A stretch of 64,000 nucleotides of DNA from Collimonas antrihumi (GTDB lineage: Bacteria; Pseudomonadota; Gammaproteobacteria; Burkholderiales; Burkholderiaceae_D), in the NCBI RefSeq assembly GCF_018304965.1, contig NZ_JAGQED010000021.1:1-64000 (forward strand), in the 5' to 3' direction. The position numbers were made by a program, and so were the translations under genes. This document shows, piece by piece, positions 8,575-17,168 of the stretch. Positions within the stretch are counted from its first letter, which is position 1. Each line of letters opens with the position of its first letter. Under the pieces are notes generated by a model, which had not been told where the DNA came from, did not search any database, and saw only the letters and a list, made by a program, of their open reading frames with translations.

Positions 8575-9558
8575 TCAGTCTCCGGCTTTTTGATAACGGC
8601 GGCGAACCAGGTAAATCGGCCGCCCTTTCGATTCCAGATAGGTTCTGCCCAGATACTCGCCAAGAACGCCGATACCGATTAACTGTATCCCGCCAAGAAA
8701 CAGCACAACTGTGAGGATCGATGCGTAGCCTGGCATGTCGATGCCATGGATCAGAGTTTTGAAAATGATCACCAGGCCGTAGATAAAGGCGAACAATGAA
8801 ATCGCAGAACCGCAATAGGTCCGCCAGCGCAACGGCACGGTACTGAAACTGGTGATGCCTTCCAGCGCAAAATTCCACAAGCGCCAGCCGGAGAATTTCG
8901 ACTCTCCTGCACTGCGCGCTTCGCGTACATAGTCAATCGTGGCCGTCTTGAAGCCGACCCAGGCAAACAGCCCCTTCATGAAGCGCCGGTTTTCCGGCAG
9001 CTGCTTGAGCGCCTCCAGAACCTGGCGATCGATCAGGCGGAAATCGCCGACGTTGTCTGGCAGCTTGATGTCCGACACTGCATTGTAAAGACGGTAAAAC
9101 AGATGGGCAGTCTTGCGCTTCAGATAGGAATCGCTATCCCGGTTAATCCGCTTGGCCAGCACCACTTCGTAACCGTTGCGCCATTGCTCGACCAGGCGTG
9201 GAATCAATTCGGGCGGATCCTGCAAGTCGGCGTCGATAGGAATCACCGCATCGCCCGCTGCTTCGTTCAGGCCGGCAGTCAACGCCGCCTCCTTGCCGAA
9301 ATTGCGCGACAGATCGATCACCCTGACCCGGCTGTCGCGCTTGGCGATGGCGATCAACTGCGCCAGGGTATCGTCGGCGCTGCCGTCGTTGATGCAGACG
9401 ATCTCATAATCCAGCGTGTCGAGAGCCGCCAGTATAGGCGTTACCCGCTGGAAGAAATGGGCAATGGCCGAACTCTCATTGTAGAAAGGAACCACCAGCG
9501 ATAGCAGTGGCCTGTCTGGAGCTTTAACTGACGCTTGATCCGGGGAGTTCACATGCAT
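8575..9558 (-). CDS. GT2 family polyprenyl-phosphate glycosyltransferase (GtrB/DPM1-like)
   Basis: A 327-aa (or 343-aa) enzyme that would load a sugar from a nucleotide donor onto the undecaprenyl-phosphate carrier at the cytoplasmic face. The GT-A fold begins with LSLVVPFYNESS; INDGSADDT and the catalytic PIDADLQDPPEL segment (around residue 110) follow; two C-terminal transmembrane helices end the protein, as in GtrB and ArnC. First gene of the gtr-like unit. The start is uncertain: an ATG at 9558 gives MHVNSPDQ, and another in-frame ATG at 9606 adds 16 residues; neither has a convincing ribosome binding site. Confidence 0.92.
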   Translation of the reverse strand: MHVNSPDQASVKAPDRPLLSLVVPFYNESSAIAHFFQRVTPILAALDTLDYEIVCINDGSADDTLAQLIAIAKRDSRVRVIDLSRNFGKEAALTAGLNEAAGDAVIPIDADLQDPPELIPRLVEQWRNGYEVVLAKRINRDSDSYLKRKTAHLFYRLYNAVSDIKLPDNVGDFRLIDRQVLEALKQLPENRRFMKGLFAWVGFKTATIDYVREARSAGESKFSGWRLWNFALEGITSFSTVPLRWRTYCGSAISLFAFIYGLVIIFKTLIHGIDMPGYASILTVVLFLGGIQLIGIGVLGEYLGRTYLESKGRPIYLVRRRYQKAGD

Positions 9559-9683
9559 TGCTTGCTCTGGGAGTATCGCTTGTAGGTTCGCGCATATTAG
9601 CACCATTCCACATGGAAATAGTGCCTGGTGCTGGCTGCTGTTGTAGAGGAAATGATCAGGATCGATCAGCGTCGCAAACGTAA

Positions 9684-9717
9684 AAAAAGCCAGCTAACGT
9701 GAATTAGCTGGCTTTTT
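9684..9717 (-). terminator. Terminator of the asparaginase gene
   Basis: Perfect stem AAAAAGCCAGCTAA/TTAGCTGGCTTTTT with a 6-nt loop, 32 bp after the asparaginase stop. The long A-run on the + strand becomes the U-tract for minus-strand transcription. Confidence 0.93.
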
Positions 9718-9748
9718 GCTGCTTGTAACCTATGTCATGCGAACATGA

Positions 9749-10876
9749 TCAATAGGTATAAAACATACGCTGGATTTCTTTGGTGTTGTTAGTCTTGGTC
9801 AGCGCCAGCATCAGCAGGATGCGCGCTTTTTGTGCATTCAGCGTATCGGCCACCACGAAATCGAGTTCATCATCGTTGGCTTCGCCATTGCGGGCAACGA
9901 TGCCCTGGCCGACGCGGCTGGCGCGAACAATGATCACACCCTTCTTGCGTGCTTCGATCAGCGGCGTTTTCATCTGCGCCGCAATGCTGCCGTCGCCGAC
10001 GCCAGCCTGGATGATGCCCTTGGCGCCGGAAGCGACTTGCGCATCGAGTGCAGCGCGGGTCATGTTGGCGTAGCCGTAGATGATGTCAACTTGTGGCAGC
10101 ACATCCAGCTTGCTGACGTCGAATTCGGTATCGACCGTATTCTTGCGTGTCGATTGCCGATAGAAGTACGCCTTATTACCCTGGATATAACCCAGCATGC
10201 CGAGCTCGGGCGACTTGAAGGTGTCGGTAGTCGAGGTGTTGGTCTTGGTTACTTCGCGGGCAGAGTTGATCTGGTCGTTGAGCGCAACCAACACGCCTTT
10301 GCCGATCGCATCTTTGCTGCCGGCCAGCAGGACTGCGTTGTACAGGTTGATCGGGCCATCGGCCGAGATCGCGGTCGAAGGACGCATGGCGCCGACGACT
10401 ACCACCGGCTTGCGGCTTTTGACGGTCAGGTCGAGGAAATAAGCAGTTTCTTCGATAGTGTCAGTGCCGTGGGTGATGACGATGCCGTCCACATCCGGTT
10501 GCGCCAGCAAGGTGTTGACGCGCTTGGCCAGCTTCAGCCAATGGTCGTTGGTCATGCTTTCGCTGGCGATCTGGAATACTTGCTCGCCTTTGACGTTGGC
10601 GACTTTCTTCAGCTCTGGCACTGCAGCGATCAACTTTTCGACGCCGACGGTGGCTGAGGTGTAGCCAACCGTGGTGGTGCTGTCGGCGCCAGTGCCGGCA
10701 ATCGTGCCGCCGGTTGCCAGGATCATCACGTTAGGCAGCTTGGCCTGGCTGTCTTGCGCATGCGCCACCGAGGTGGAGAGCAACAAGGCGCTGAACATCA
10801 TCACCGCATAAGAATGCAATGTGCGATTGAAGGTGCGATTGAGAGCGCGCAGCGCGAGTGTGCGGGTGGTAGTCAT
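9749..10876 (-). CDS. ansB: Type II L-asparaginase, periplasmic
   Basis: A 375-aa secreted enzyme hydrolysing L-asparagine (often also glutamine) to aspartate and ammonia. A signal peptide with a hydrophobic core (MMFSALLLSTSVAHA, cleavage near AHA-QD) precedes the mature domain. Catalytic motifs ATGGTIAGT (nucleophilic Thr) and THGTDTIEETAYFL (Thr-Asp pair) are intact. The ATG at 10876 is preferred because AGGAG lies 6 nt upstream; a longer frame to 10912 exists without such a site. It has its own terminator downstream. Confidence 0.96.
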   Translation of the reverse strand: MTTTRTLALRALNRTFNRTLHSYAVMMFSALLLSTSVAHAQDSQAKLPNVMILATGGTIAGTGADSTTTVGYTSATVGVEKLIAAVPELKKVANVKGEQVFQIASESMTNDHWLKLAKRVNTLLAQPDVDGIVITHGTDTIEETAYFLDLTVKSRKPVVVVGAMRPSTAISADGPINLYNAVLLAGSKDAIGKGVLVALNDQINSAREVTKTNTSTTDTFKSPELGMLGYIQGNKAYFYRQSTRKNTVDTEFDVSKLDVLPQVDIIYGYANMTRAALDAQVASGAKGIIQAGVGDGSIAAQMKTPLIEARKKGVIIVRASRVGQGIVARNGEANDDELDFVVADTLNAQKARILLMLALTKTNNTKEIQRMFYTY

Positions 10877-11070
10877 AAATCTCCTGATCCTTTTGGTAAT
10901 TGTGGACCGCAAGCCAGGCTCAACTCAAAATCAAAATCAAACCCGAAGCGGTCACGTGGCAGACCAGCATTCGGGAACGCGCCGCCACGCAGCGGAACTG
11001 TAACGAATGTTGGCAAAGTGATCTAATGCCATCTATGCATAGGTTTATGCATAATTATTATAGGTTTCGA

Positions 11071-11919
11071 TCAGGCAATCTTGGTTTCGACTTCACGCGT
11101 AATAAGCAATTCGCGTGTAGGAAACGGGATCGTGCAATTTACCGCTGCCAGCGCAGCCTGCACATTTTGCGCAATCGACCACCGCACCGCCCAGTATTCG
11201 GAGGTGGTGGTCCAGGCCCGCAGATTCAGCATGACTGCACTTTCGGCATGGTCGGTGACGACTACCATCGGTGCCGGCGTCGCCAGGATCCGGTCGTCCG
11301 CCATCAACAGTGCCTGCAACGCCTTCATCGCAACAGCGGGATCATCCTTATAGCTGATGCCGATCGGCATATCGATGCGGCGCGTGTTGTTGCGGCTATA
11401 GTTGGTCAGCGCGCTATTCCACAGTTGATTGTTAGGGGCGAACAGGCAGATGCCGTCAGCCTTGGTCAGCTTGGTCGCAAACAAGCCGATTTCATCGACG
11501 GTGCCTTCGATGCTGCCATTCGAGATGTATTCGCCGACCTGGAACGGCCGCAGGAACAGCAGCATCATGCCGGCTGCTATGTTTTGCAAAGTCCCCTGCA
11601 AGGCCAGGCCGATCGCCAGGCCGGCTGCGCCCAGGACGGCGATAATACTGGCGGTCTGCACACCGAACTGGCCAAGCACGGCGACCAGCGTGATCAGGCG
11701 TACCAGCCACAGCAACACGCTGCGCAGCACCGGGCGCAAGGTAGCGTCCAGGCTGGCACGGGTCATTACCCGGTCAAGCGCATTGGCGAAACGCGACGAC
11801 AGCCACCAGCCGACGGCCAGCGTGATAATCGCCAGCACCGCGTTGAGGCCGTAGTGCAAGGACGATTCAAGAAGAAAATTCCAGATCGACGTGAGTTGAT
11901 TGGCAGCTAGTATGTTCAA
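11071..11919 (-). CDS. Small-conductance mechanosensitive channel (MscS family)
   Basis: A 282-aa inner-membrane channel that opens on hypo-osmotic shock. Three hydrophobic segments lie in the first 110 residues, and the pore-lining third helix with its Gly/Ala packing pattern (AAGLAIGLALQGTLQNIAAG) is clear, followed by the beta domain starting at PFQVGEYI and the alpha/beta vestibule. Size matches E. coli MscS (286 aa). The start is a TTG at 11919 with AGGAG 6 nt upstream; no in-frame ATG occurs before the membrane region. Confidence 0.94.
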   Translation of the reverse strand: MNILAANQLTSIWNFLLESSLHYGLNAVLAIITLAVGWWLSSRFANALDRVMTRASLDATLRPVLRSVLLWLVRLITLVAVLGQFGVQTASIIAVLGAAGLAIGLALQGTLQNIAAGMMLLFLRPFQVGEYISNGSIEGTVDEIGLFATKLTKADGICLFAPNNQLWNSALTNYSRNNTRRIDMPIGISYKDDPAVAMKALQALLMADDRILATPAPMVVVTDHAESAVMLNLRAWTTTSEYWAVRWSIAQNVQAALAAVNCTIPFPTRELLITREVETKIA

Positions 11920-12087
11920 GGGCAGCTCCTGTTGCTTGAATAAAATAACGCGAACCGGGTCCGCGTATTGAGTCCTCTATGTTACCAGTTGTCTTCAGTG
12001 CAACCTGCGAATCCCAGCCAGACTGCTCCGGGTTTGCTACCATATGGCTGATCCGCCAACCCGGCCCTTACCTTTTTTAGCGACACA

Positions 12088-13176
12088 ATGAGCAAATTCT
12101 GGAGTCCCATCGTCAGCCGTCTGACGCCTTACACCCCCGGCGAACAACCCAAGCTGAGCAAGCTGGTCAAGCTCAATACCAATGAAAATCCGTACGGTCC
12201 GTCGCCGCTGGCGCTGGCGGCCATGAGCGCCGAACTGGGCGACAACCTGCGGTTGTATCCCAATCCGGATGCCGAGCCGCTGAAACTGGCGCTGGCCGAA
12301 CAAAACGCCGCGCACGGGATAACGCCGGCCCACGTGTTTGTAGGCAACGGTTCCGACGAAGTGCTGGCGCATGCGTTCCAGGCTTTGCTGCAGCATGAAC
12401 AAGCGATCCTGTTCCCGGATATCAGCTACAGTTTTTATCCGACCTATTGCGGCTTGTACCAGATCGCCCATCGGCTGGTGCCTTTGGCCGAGGACTTTAC
12501 GCTGCGGGTTGACGATTATCTGAACACCTCCGCCGGCGGCATCATTTTTCCGAACCCGAACGCCCCTACCGGCTGCCTGCTGCCCTTGGCCGAAGTGGAA
12601 CGGCTGGTAGCCGGCCAGCCCGACTGCGTGGTGATCGTGGATGAGGCGTATGTCGACTTTGGCGGTGACAGTGCCATCCCGCTGGTGGCGCGCTACCCTA
12701 ATCTGCTGGTGGTGCAGACCTTGTCCAAATCGCGCTCGCTGGCCGGCTTGCGGGTCGGCTTTGCGATCGGTCATCCGGACCTGATCACGGCACTGGAACG
12801 GGTCAAGAACAGTTTCAACTCCTATCCGCTGGACCGCATGGCAATCGTCGGCGCTACCGCGGCGATCAAGGATCAGGCGCACTTTGACAAGACCCGGCTG
12901 GCGGTCATGGCCAGCCGCCGGCATCTGGCGAGCGGCTTGGCCGCGCTCGGTTTCGACGTGCTGCCTTCGGCTGCCAACTTCGTGTTTGCGCGTCACCCGC
13001 GCCACGATGGCGCCAAGCTGGCAGCCCGTCTGCGCGCCGACGGCATCATCGTGCGCCATTTCGGCAGCGCCCGCATTGCCCAGTTCCTGCGCATCACGGT
13101 GGGTACCGATGAGGCTTGCCAGACGTTGCTGGATGCTTTGCACATGCATCTGAAAGACATGCCTGCCGACTTCTGA
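12088..13176 (+). CDS. hisC: Histidinol-phosphate aminotransferase
   Basis: A 362-aa PLP enzyme of fold type I that converts imidazole acetol phosphate and glutamate to histidinol phosphate in histidine synthesis. Visible features are [12 protein letters not shown] near the N-terminus, [10 protein letters not shown], and [12 protein letters not shown] with the Schiff-base lysine at residue 214. No other his gene is nearby, so this may be a second, dispersed copy or one of the paralogues that also act on aromatic amino acids. Monocistronic, followed by a repeat-filled gap. Confidence 0.95.
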   Translation: MSKFWSPIVSRLTPYTPGEQPKLSKLVKLNTNENPYGPSPLALAAMSAELGDNLRLYPNPDAEPLKLALAEQNAAHGITPAHVFVGNGSDEVLAHAFQALLQHEQAILFPDISYSFYPTYCGLYQIAHRLVPLAEDFTLRVDDYLNTSAGGIIFPNPNAPTGCLLPLAEVERLVAGQPDCVVIVDEAYVDFGGDSAIPLVARYPNLLVVQTLSKSRSLAGLRVGFAIGHPDLITALERVKNSFNSYPLDRMAIVGATAAIKDQAHFDKTRLAVMASRRHLASGLAALGFDVLPSAANFVFARHPRHDGAKLAARLRADGIIVRHFGSARIAQFLRITVGTDEACQTLLDALHMHLKDMPADF

Positions 13177-13219
13177 TCATCCGGGACTGTAGCCTTCGAA
13201 AGTAAACGCTGGAAACTTA

Positions 13220-13325
13220 GTCATCCCCGCGAACGCGGGGATCCAAATTACTGAAAAAAATGGATTCCCGTGTGCACGGGAATGACGGGGTCGCCTAGAC
13301 GGGGTCGCCTAGACGGGGTCGCCTA
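13220..13325. repeat. Dispersed palindromic repeat, family B, copy 1, with 14-bp tandem flank
   Basis: TCATCCCCGCGAACGCGGGGAT (first arm, from 13221) and ATTCCCGTGTGCACGGGAAT (second arm) form two hairpins between 13220 and 13286, bounded by GTCAT/ATGAC. From 13284 the 14-bp unit GACGGGGTCGCCTA is repeated three times exactly (13284-13325). The same element with a shorter form of this flank is at 35632-35721. Confidence 0.85.
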
Positions 13326-13381
13326 GACGCAGTCGGAGTTATTTTTGGTTCCTAACGCGTACACTTTCGCCTCCTCATCAA

Positions 13382-14536
13382 ATGCCCAACTCAATCGCAT
13401 CACCCGCCCCCGTCGCCATCACTCCCATGCGCCGGGCGGCCTTGCCGCTGCTGTTCCTGTTGCTGGGCGTGATCTATGCCAGCTGGGTCTCGCGCATCCC
13501 GGCGTTGCGCGATAACCTGCAACTGGATCCGGCCAGCCTCAGCCTGTTCCTGCTGGGTGGGGGCATTGGCGCAGTCGGCTCGTTCCCGCTGGCGGCGTGG
13601 CTGGTAGGTCATTACGGCGCGCGCCGCGCCAGCTGGTATGCCGGCGTGCTGCTGTTGGTCACCATCCCCTGCCTGGCATTGGCGCCCACGCTGCCGCTGC
13701 TGATGCTGGCGATGCTGTGCCTGGGCGCCTGGTCCAGCTGCTTCAATGTCGCTATCAACACACTCGCCGCAGAAGTCGAGAAACTCGCCGGGCGCTCGAT
13801 CATGTCGCAGTTGCATGCCTGGTTTTGTGTCGGCACCTTGTCCGGCGCCTTGCTTGGCAGCGCCGTTGCCGGTATTGGGATTGGGCCCTTCTTGCATTTC
13901 AGCCTCATCGCTGCATGCGTGGCGATTCCGCTGCGTCTGTGCTACCGCGCTTTGCCGAATGACCGGCCGCAATATATCGCAGGCAAAAAACACTTTGCGC
14001 TACCGCACGGCCCGCTGATTGCACTCGGCGTGGTGGCCTTCGGCGGCGCAATCGTCGAAGGTTCTGTGGCCGACTGGAGCGGGGTCTACATGAAGGATCG
14101 CTTGCTTGCCAGCGACGGCGTGGCGCCGCTGGCCTTTGCGTTCTTTGCCGGCATGATGCTGCTGACGCGTATCGTCGGCGACAGACTGAAGGAAGCACTC
14201 GGTGCGCGCCGCGTCGTCGCCGGCGGCGGCTTGATAGCGGGTATCGGCATGCTGATCGCGTTACTTGCCAGTCAAATCCCGTTCGCTATTTTCGGCTTTG
14301 CGCTGACTGGCGTCGGCGTCGCCACTATTTTCCCCTTCATCTTCAGCGCCGCCGGCCGCCACGGCCCGACCGCGCTGGCCGGCGTTACCACCATGGGCTA
14401 TACCGGCGGCCTGATCGGGCCGCCGCTGATCGGCTTTCTGGCGCACGGCTTCGGCCTGCCTGCCGCCTTGTCGCTGGTCGGCGTGCTGTGCATTGCGGTG
14501 GCGCTGGCGGCCAGCCGCGCCAGATGGCTGGAATAG
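13382..14536 (+). CDS. MFS transporter, YbjJ-like
   Basis: A 384-aa inner-membrane protein with about twelve hydrophobic segments. The N-terminal 'LLGVIYASWVSRIPALRDNL' and 'LAAWLVGHYGARR' resemble the E. coli YbjJ / fucose-permease-like branch of the MFS. Its substrate is unknown. The gene is monocistronic, with the family B repeat directly upstream and the lipoprotein gene 65 bp downstream on the same strand. Confidence 0.88.
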   Translation: MPNSIASPAPVAITPMRRAALPLLFLLLGVIYASWVSRIPALRDNLQLDPASLSLFLLGGGIGAVGSFPLAAWLVGHYGARRASWYAGVLLLVTIPCLALAPTLPLLMLAMLCLGAWSSCFNVAINTLAAEVEKLAGRSIMSQLHAWFCVGTLSGALLGSAVAGIGIGPFLHFSLIAACVAIPLRLCYRALPNDRPQYIAGKKHFALPHGPLIALGVVAFGGAIVEGSVADWSGVYMKDRLLASDGVAPLAFAFFAGMMLLTRIVGDRLKEALGARRVVAGGGLIAGIGMLIALLASQIPFAIFGFALTGVGVATIFPFIFSAAGRHGPTALAGVTTMGYTGGLIGPPLIGFLAHGFGLPAALSLVGVLCIAVALAASRARWLE

Positions 14537-14601
14537 AATTCATTTCATTACGCTAAAATATGCGCTTGCGTTTGTACGCCAACCCTTTGCATGGAGTCCA
14601 T

Positions 14602-15339
14602 ATGACGCTTCCCTGTTCTCTGATCCGCTGCCTGTCTCTCGCCGCTGCTGCCGGCCTCACCTTGGCGGCCTGTGCCGGCACTCCCCCGCAATCGACGGCT
14701 GACAATGATGCGGCACTTACGGCATCGCGATGGGAACTGACGCGCTGGACCGGGCACACCATACCGCATGGCGACAACGGCGAGCCGGTGATCTTGAACT
14801 TCGCTCAGGAAAACGGCAAGGGACGTGTCAGCGGCCGTGCCGGCTGTAACCAGTTCTCGGCACCCTACTCGGTGCGCGGGCCCGGCCAGTTGACGATCGT
14901 CCAGGCGGTGACAACCCGCATGGCTTGCCCTGGACCGGCAATGCAATTCGAAGCCGATTTTCTCGACAAGCTGCAGGCAGTGAATCAGTACAAGATCGAC
15001 GGCCAGCAAATGGAAATGAAAACCCTGGACGGTCAAACCTTGAGTTTCCATGCACGCGAAAAGCCGGGCGCCGCGGCGAAAATCAAGTTCATCTATGTCG
15101 CATCGGAAAAGGTGCCTTGCAGCGCCGGCGTGATGCGCACCACCTGCCTGCAGATCCGCGAACGCAAGGAAGATCCTTGGCAGCTCTGGTACGGCAACAT
15201 CCAGGGTTTCAATTTTGAACCCGGCATCGCTTACCGTCTGCGGATTCTGGAAGAGCAAGTCGCCAACCCGCCAGCCGACGCCAGCGCCATCAAATGGACC
15301 CTCGATATGGTAGTTGAACAGGAAGTGGTCAAGAAATAA
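14602..15339 (+). CDS. META and DUF4377 domain lipoprotein
   Basis: A 245-aa outer-membrane or periplasmic lipoprotein: signal sequence with lipobox LTLAAC near residues 15-20, a META domain (about residues 30-145, GRVSGRAGCNQFSAPY motif as in HslJ), and a C-terminal DUF4377 domain (about 155-240). META proteins such as HslJ are linked to envelope stress and novobiocin resistance; the specific role here is unknown. The ATG at 14602 has GGAG 8 nt upstream; an earlier ATG at 14560 lacks a site. The stop overlaps the next start by 1 nt (TAATG). Confidence 0.88.
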   Translation: MTLPCSLIRCLSLAAAAGLTLAACAGTPPQSTADNDAALTASRWELTRWTGHTIPHGDNGEPVILNFAQENGKGRVSGRAGCNQFSAPYSVRGPGQLTIVQAVTTRMACPGPAMQFEADFLDKLQAVNQYKIDGQQMEMKTLDGQTLSFHAREKPGAAAKIKFIYVASEKVPCSAGVMRTTCLQIRERKEDPWQLWYGNIQGFNFEPGIAYRLRILEEQVANPPADASAIKWTLDMVVEQEVVKK

Positions 15340-16067
15340 TGACGCAGTCTGTAAATCAAAATCACAGCTTGCCCCAGCTGTTGCTGCTACCCGGCTTCAT
15401 GCTGGATCAAACCCTGTGGGACGATATGCGCGACGGCCTGGCGCAACTGGGCCAGCTGCATTTCGGCGATCTCGGCCAGGATGATTCGATCAGTGCGATG
15501 GCTGCCCGCGTCTTGCAGAGCGCCCCGCCGCGCTTCGTCCTGATCGGCTTCTCGATGGGCGGCTACGTGGCGCAGGCGATCATGCAGCAGGCGCCGGAAC
15601 GGGTGATCGCGCTGGCTTTGCTGAATACCTCGGCGCGCCAGCAGGATCCGCGTGAAATTGCCGGCAACCGGATGCAACTGGAACTGGCTAGGCAAGTGCC
15701 GTTCAAGGGGTTAACCAGCCGCGCACTGGCATCGTCGCTGCATCCGGATCGCGCCCATGACCGGGTGTTGCTGGATCGCCTGCAGGCGATGGCACTGCGT
15801 AACGGCAAGGAAGTCTTCATCAATCAATTGTCGGCGCTGCGCAGCGATGGTTACGCTGAACTGGAAAACATTCGCTGTCCGACGCTGGTGGTCGCCAGCA
15901 GCAACGACCAGCTCAGCAGCATCGCCGAAGCGCAGCTGATGGCGGCACGGATTCCTGCCGCCGGCATGGTGGTGATCGAAGACTGCGGCCATATGACCCC
16001 GCTGGAGAAGCCAGAGGAACTGCTGCAGATTTTGTCAGGCTGGTTATTGCAGTCAGTCAATAACTGA
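15339..16067 (+). CDS. Alpha/beta-fold hydrolase
   Basis: A 242-aa cytoplasmic hydrolase. The nucleophile elbow GFSMGGY places Ser72 as catalytic; a histidine in EDCGHMTPLEKPEEL near the C-terminus and an aspartate in ASSNDQLSS complete a plausible triad. The oxyanion segment LLPGFMLDQTLWDDM is typical of the esterase/peroxidase-like group of the superfamily. Translationally coupled to the META/DUF4377 lipoprotein gene; the functional link is not obvious. Confidence 0.87.
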   Translation: MTQSVNQNHSLPQLLLLPGFMLDQTLWDDMRDGLAQLGQLHFGDLGQDDSISAMAARVLQSAPPRFVLIGFSMGGYVAQAIMQQAPERVIALALLNTSARQQDPREIAGNRMQLELARQVPFKGLTSRALASSLHPDRAHDRVLLDRLQAMALRNGKEVFINQLSALRSDGYAELENIRCPTLVVASSNDQLSSIAEAQLMAARIPAAGMVVIEDCGHMTPLEKPEELLQILSGWLLQSVNN

Positions 16068-16198
16068 TCCAAATAAACATTGTATTTCAGAAAATAAAAG
16101 ATGATCTTTAGATAATAAAATTGTCTTGGAATTGTAAAAAAAACACTTTTTGATGGTAGTGTGTGAACCTTGTTTTTTTGATAAATAAGGAGACCGTC

Positions 16199-17149
16199 AT
16201 GAAGTTAGCACACACTCTCATCTTCGCTACGTGCCTCAGCGCTTCTGCAACGGCAGCCCACGCACAGCAACAATTCGTCAATGTTTTAACCGGTGGTTCC
16301 AGCGGCGTTTATTACCCGCTCGGCGTCGCCATGTCGCAGTTATATGGCAAAGCCCTGCCCAAAGCCAAAATCCAGGTGCAAGCCACTAAAGCATCGGTAG
16401 AAAACCTTAATCTGCTCGAACGCGGCCGCGGTGAAATCGGCTTTGCCTTAGCCGACAGCGTTAGCGATGCCTGGACAGGCGTGGCCGATGCCGGCTTCCC
16501 CAAGCCATTGAAGAATATTCGCGCGATTGGCGCAATTTATCCCAATTACATCCACATCGTTGCTCGTGCCGACAGCGGCATCCGCACCCTGGCTGATTTA
16601 AAAGGCAAGCGCATTTCCGTCGGCGCGCCTAAATCCGGCACCGAACTTAATGCCCGCGCGGTGTTTACTGCCGCCGGTTTGAAATACGCAGATTTCTCCA
16701 AAACAGAATTCCTGCCATATTCCGAATCGGTCGAGCTGATGAAGAATCGCCAGCTGGACGCCACGCTGCAATCATCCGGTTTAGGCATGGCGGCTTTCCG
16801 CGATTTGTCCACGACAATTCCCGTGATCTTCATTCCGGTGCCGGCAGATGTCGTCGCCAAAATCGGCAATCCGGCCTATCAGGCATCCAGCCTCCCGGCA
16901 AAAACGTACACCGGCCAGGATGCTGCCGTGCCAACCGTGGCGATTAACAATATTTTGGTAACGCATGACAAGGTGCCAGAAGCTACGGCGTATGAAATGA
17001 CCAAACAGCTTTACGACAATATCGATCAGCTGGGCAATGCACATAACGCTGCCAAATCGATCGTCCTAGCCGATGCTACCGGCGGCTTGCCGATCCCGTT
17101 GCATCTTGGCGCGGAACGCTATTTCCGTGAAAAAGGCTTGATCGATTAA
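16199..17149 (+). CDS. TAXI family TRAP transporter solute-binding protein
   Basis: A 316-aa periplasmic receptor. A signal peptide ends near AHA-QQQ. The mature start FVNVLTGGSSGVYYPLGVAMSQL is the classic TAXI (TRAP-associated extracytoplasmic immunogenic) motif, and ERGRGEIGFALADSVSDAW follows. TAXI proteins capture small carboxylates or amino acids for TRAP permeases. The ATG at 16199 has AAGGAGA upstream; an earlier in-frame start at 16163 has none. The 130 bp upstream (16068-16198) are strikingly AT-rich with A8 and T7 runs, and probably hold the promoter. The permease follows after 19 bp. Confidence 0.94.
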   Translation: MKLAHTLIFATCLSASATAAHAQQQFVNVLTGGSSGVYYPLGVAMSQLYGKALPKAKIQVQATKASVENLNLLERGRGEIGFALADSVSDAWTGVADAGFPKPLKNIRAIGAIYPNYIHIVARADSGIRTLADLKGKRISVGAPKSGTELNARAVFTAAGLKYADFSKTEFLPYSESVELMKNRQLDATLQSSGLGMAAFRDLSTTIPVIFIPVPADVVAKIGNPAYQASSLPAKTYTGQDAAVPTVAINNILVTHDKVPEATAYEMTKQLYDNIDQLGNAHNAAKSIVLADATGGLPIPLHLGAERYFREKGLID

Positions 17150-17168
17150 ACCAATTCAGGAGTCCCAT

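Noticed and set aside
13284-13325. Possible CRISPR-like array
   Set aside because: Three directly adjacent 14-bp units without spacers; a tandem flank of a palindromic element, not a CRISPR.
16068-16198. Riboswitch before the TAXI-TRAP genes
   Set aside because: The region is AT-rich with A and T runs but lacks any conserved stem or motif of a known riboswitch; it is more likely a promoter.
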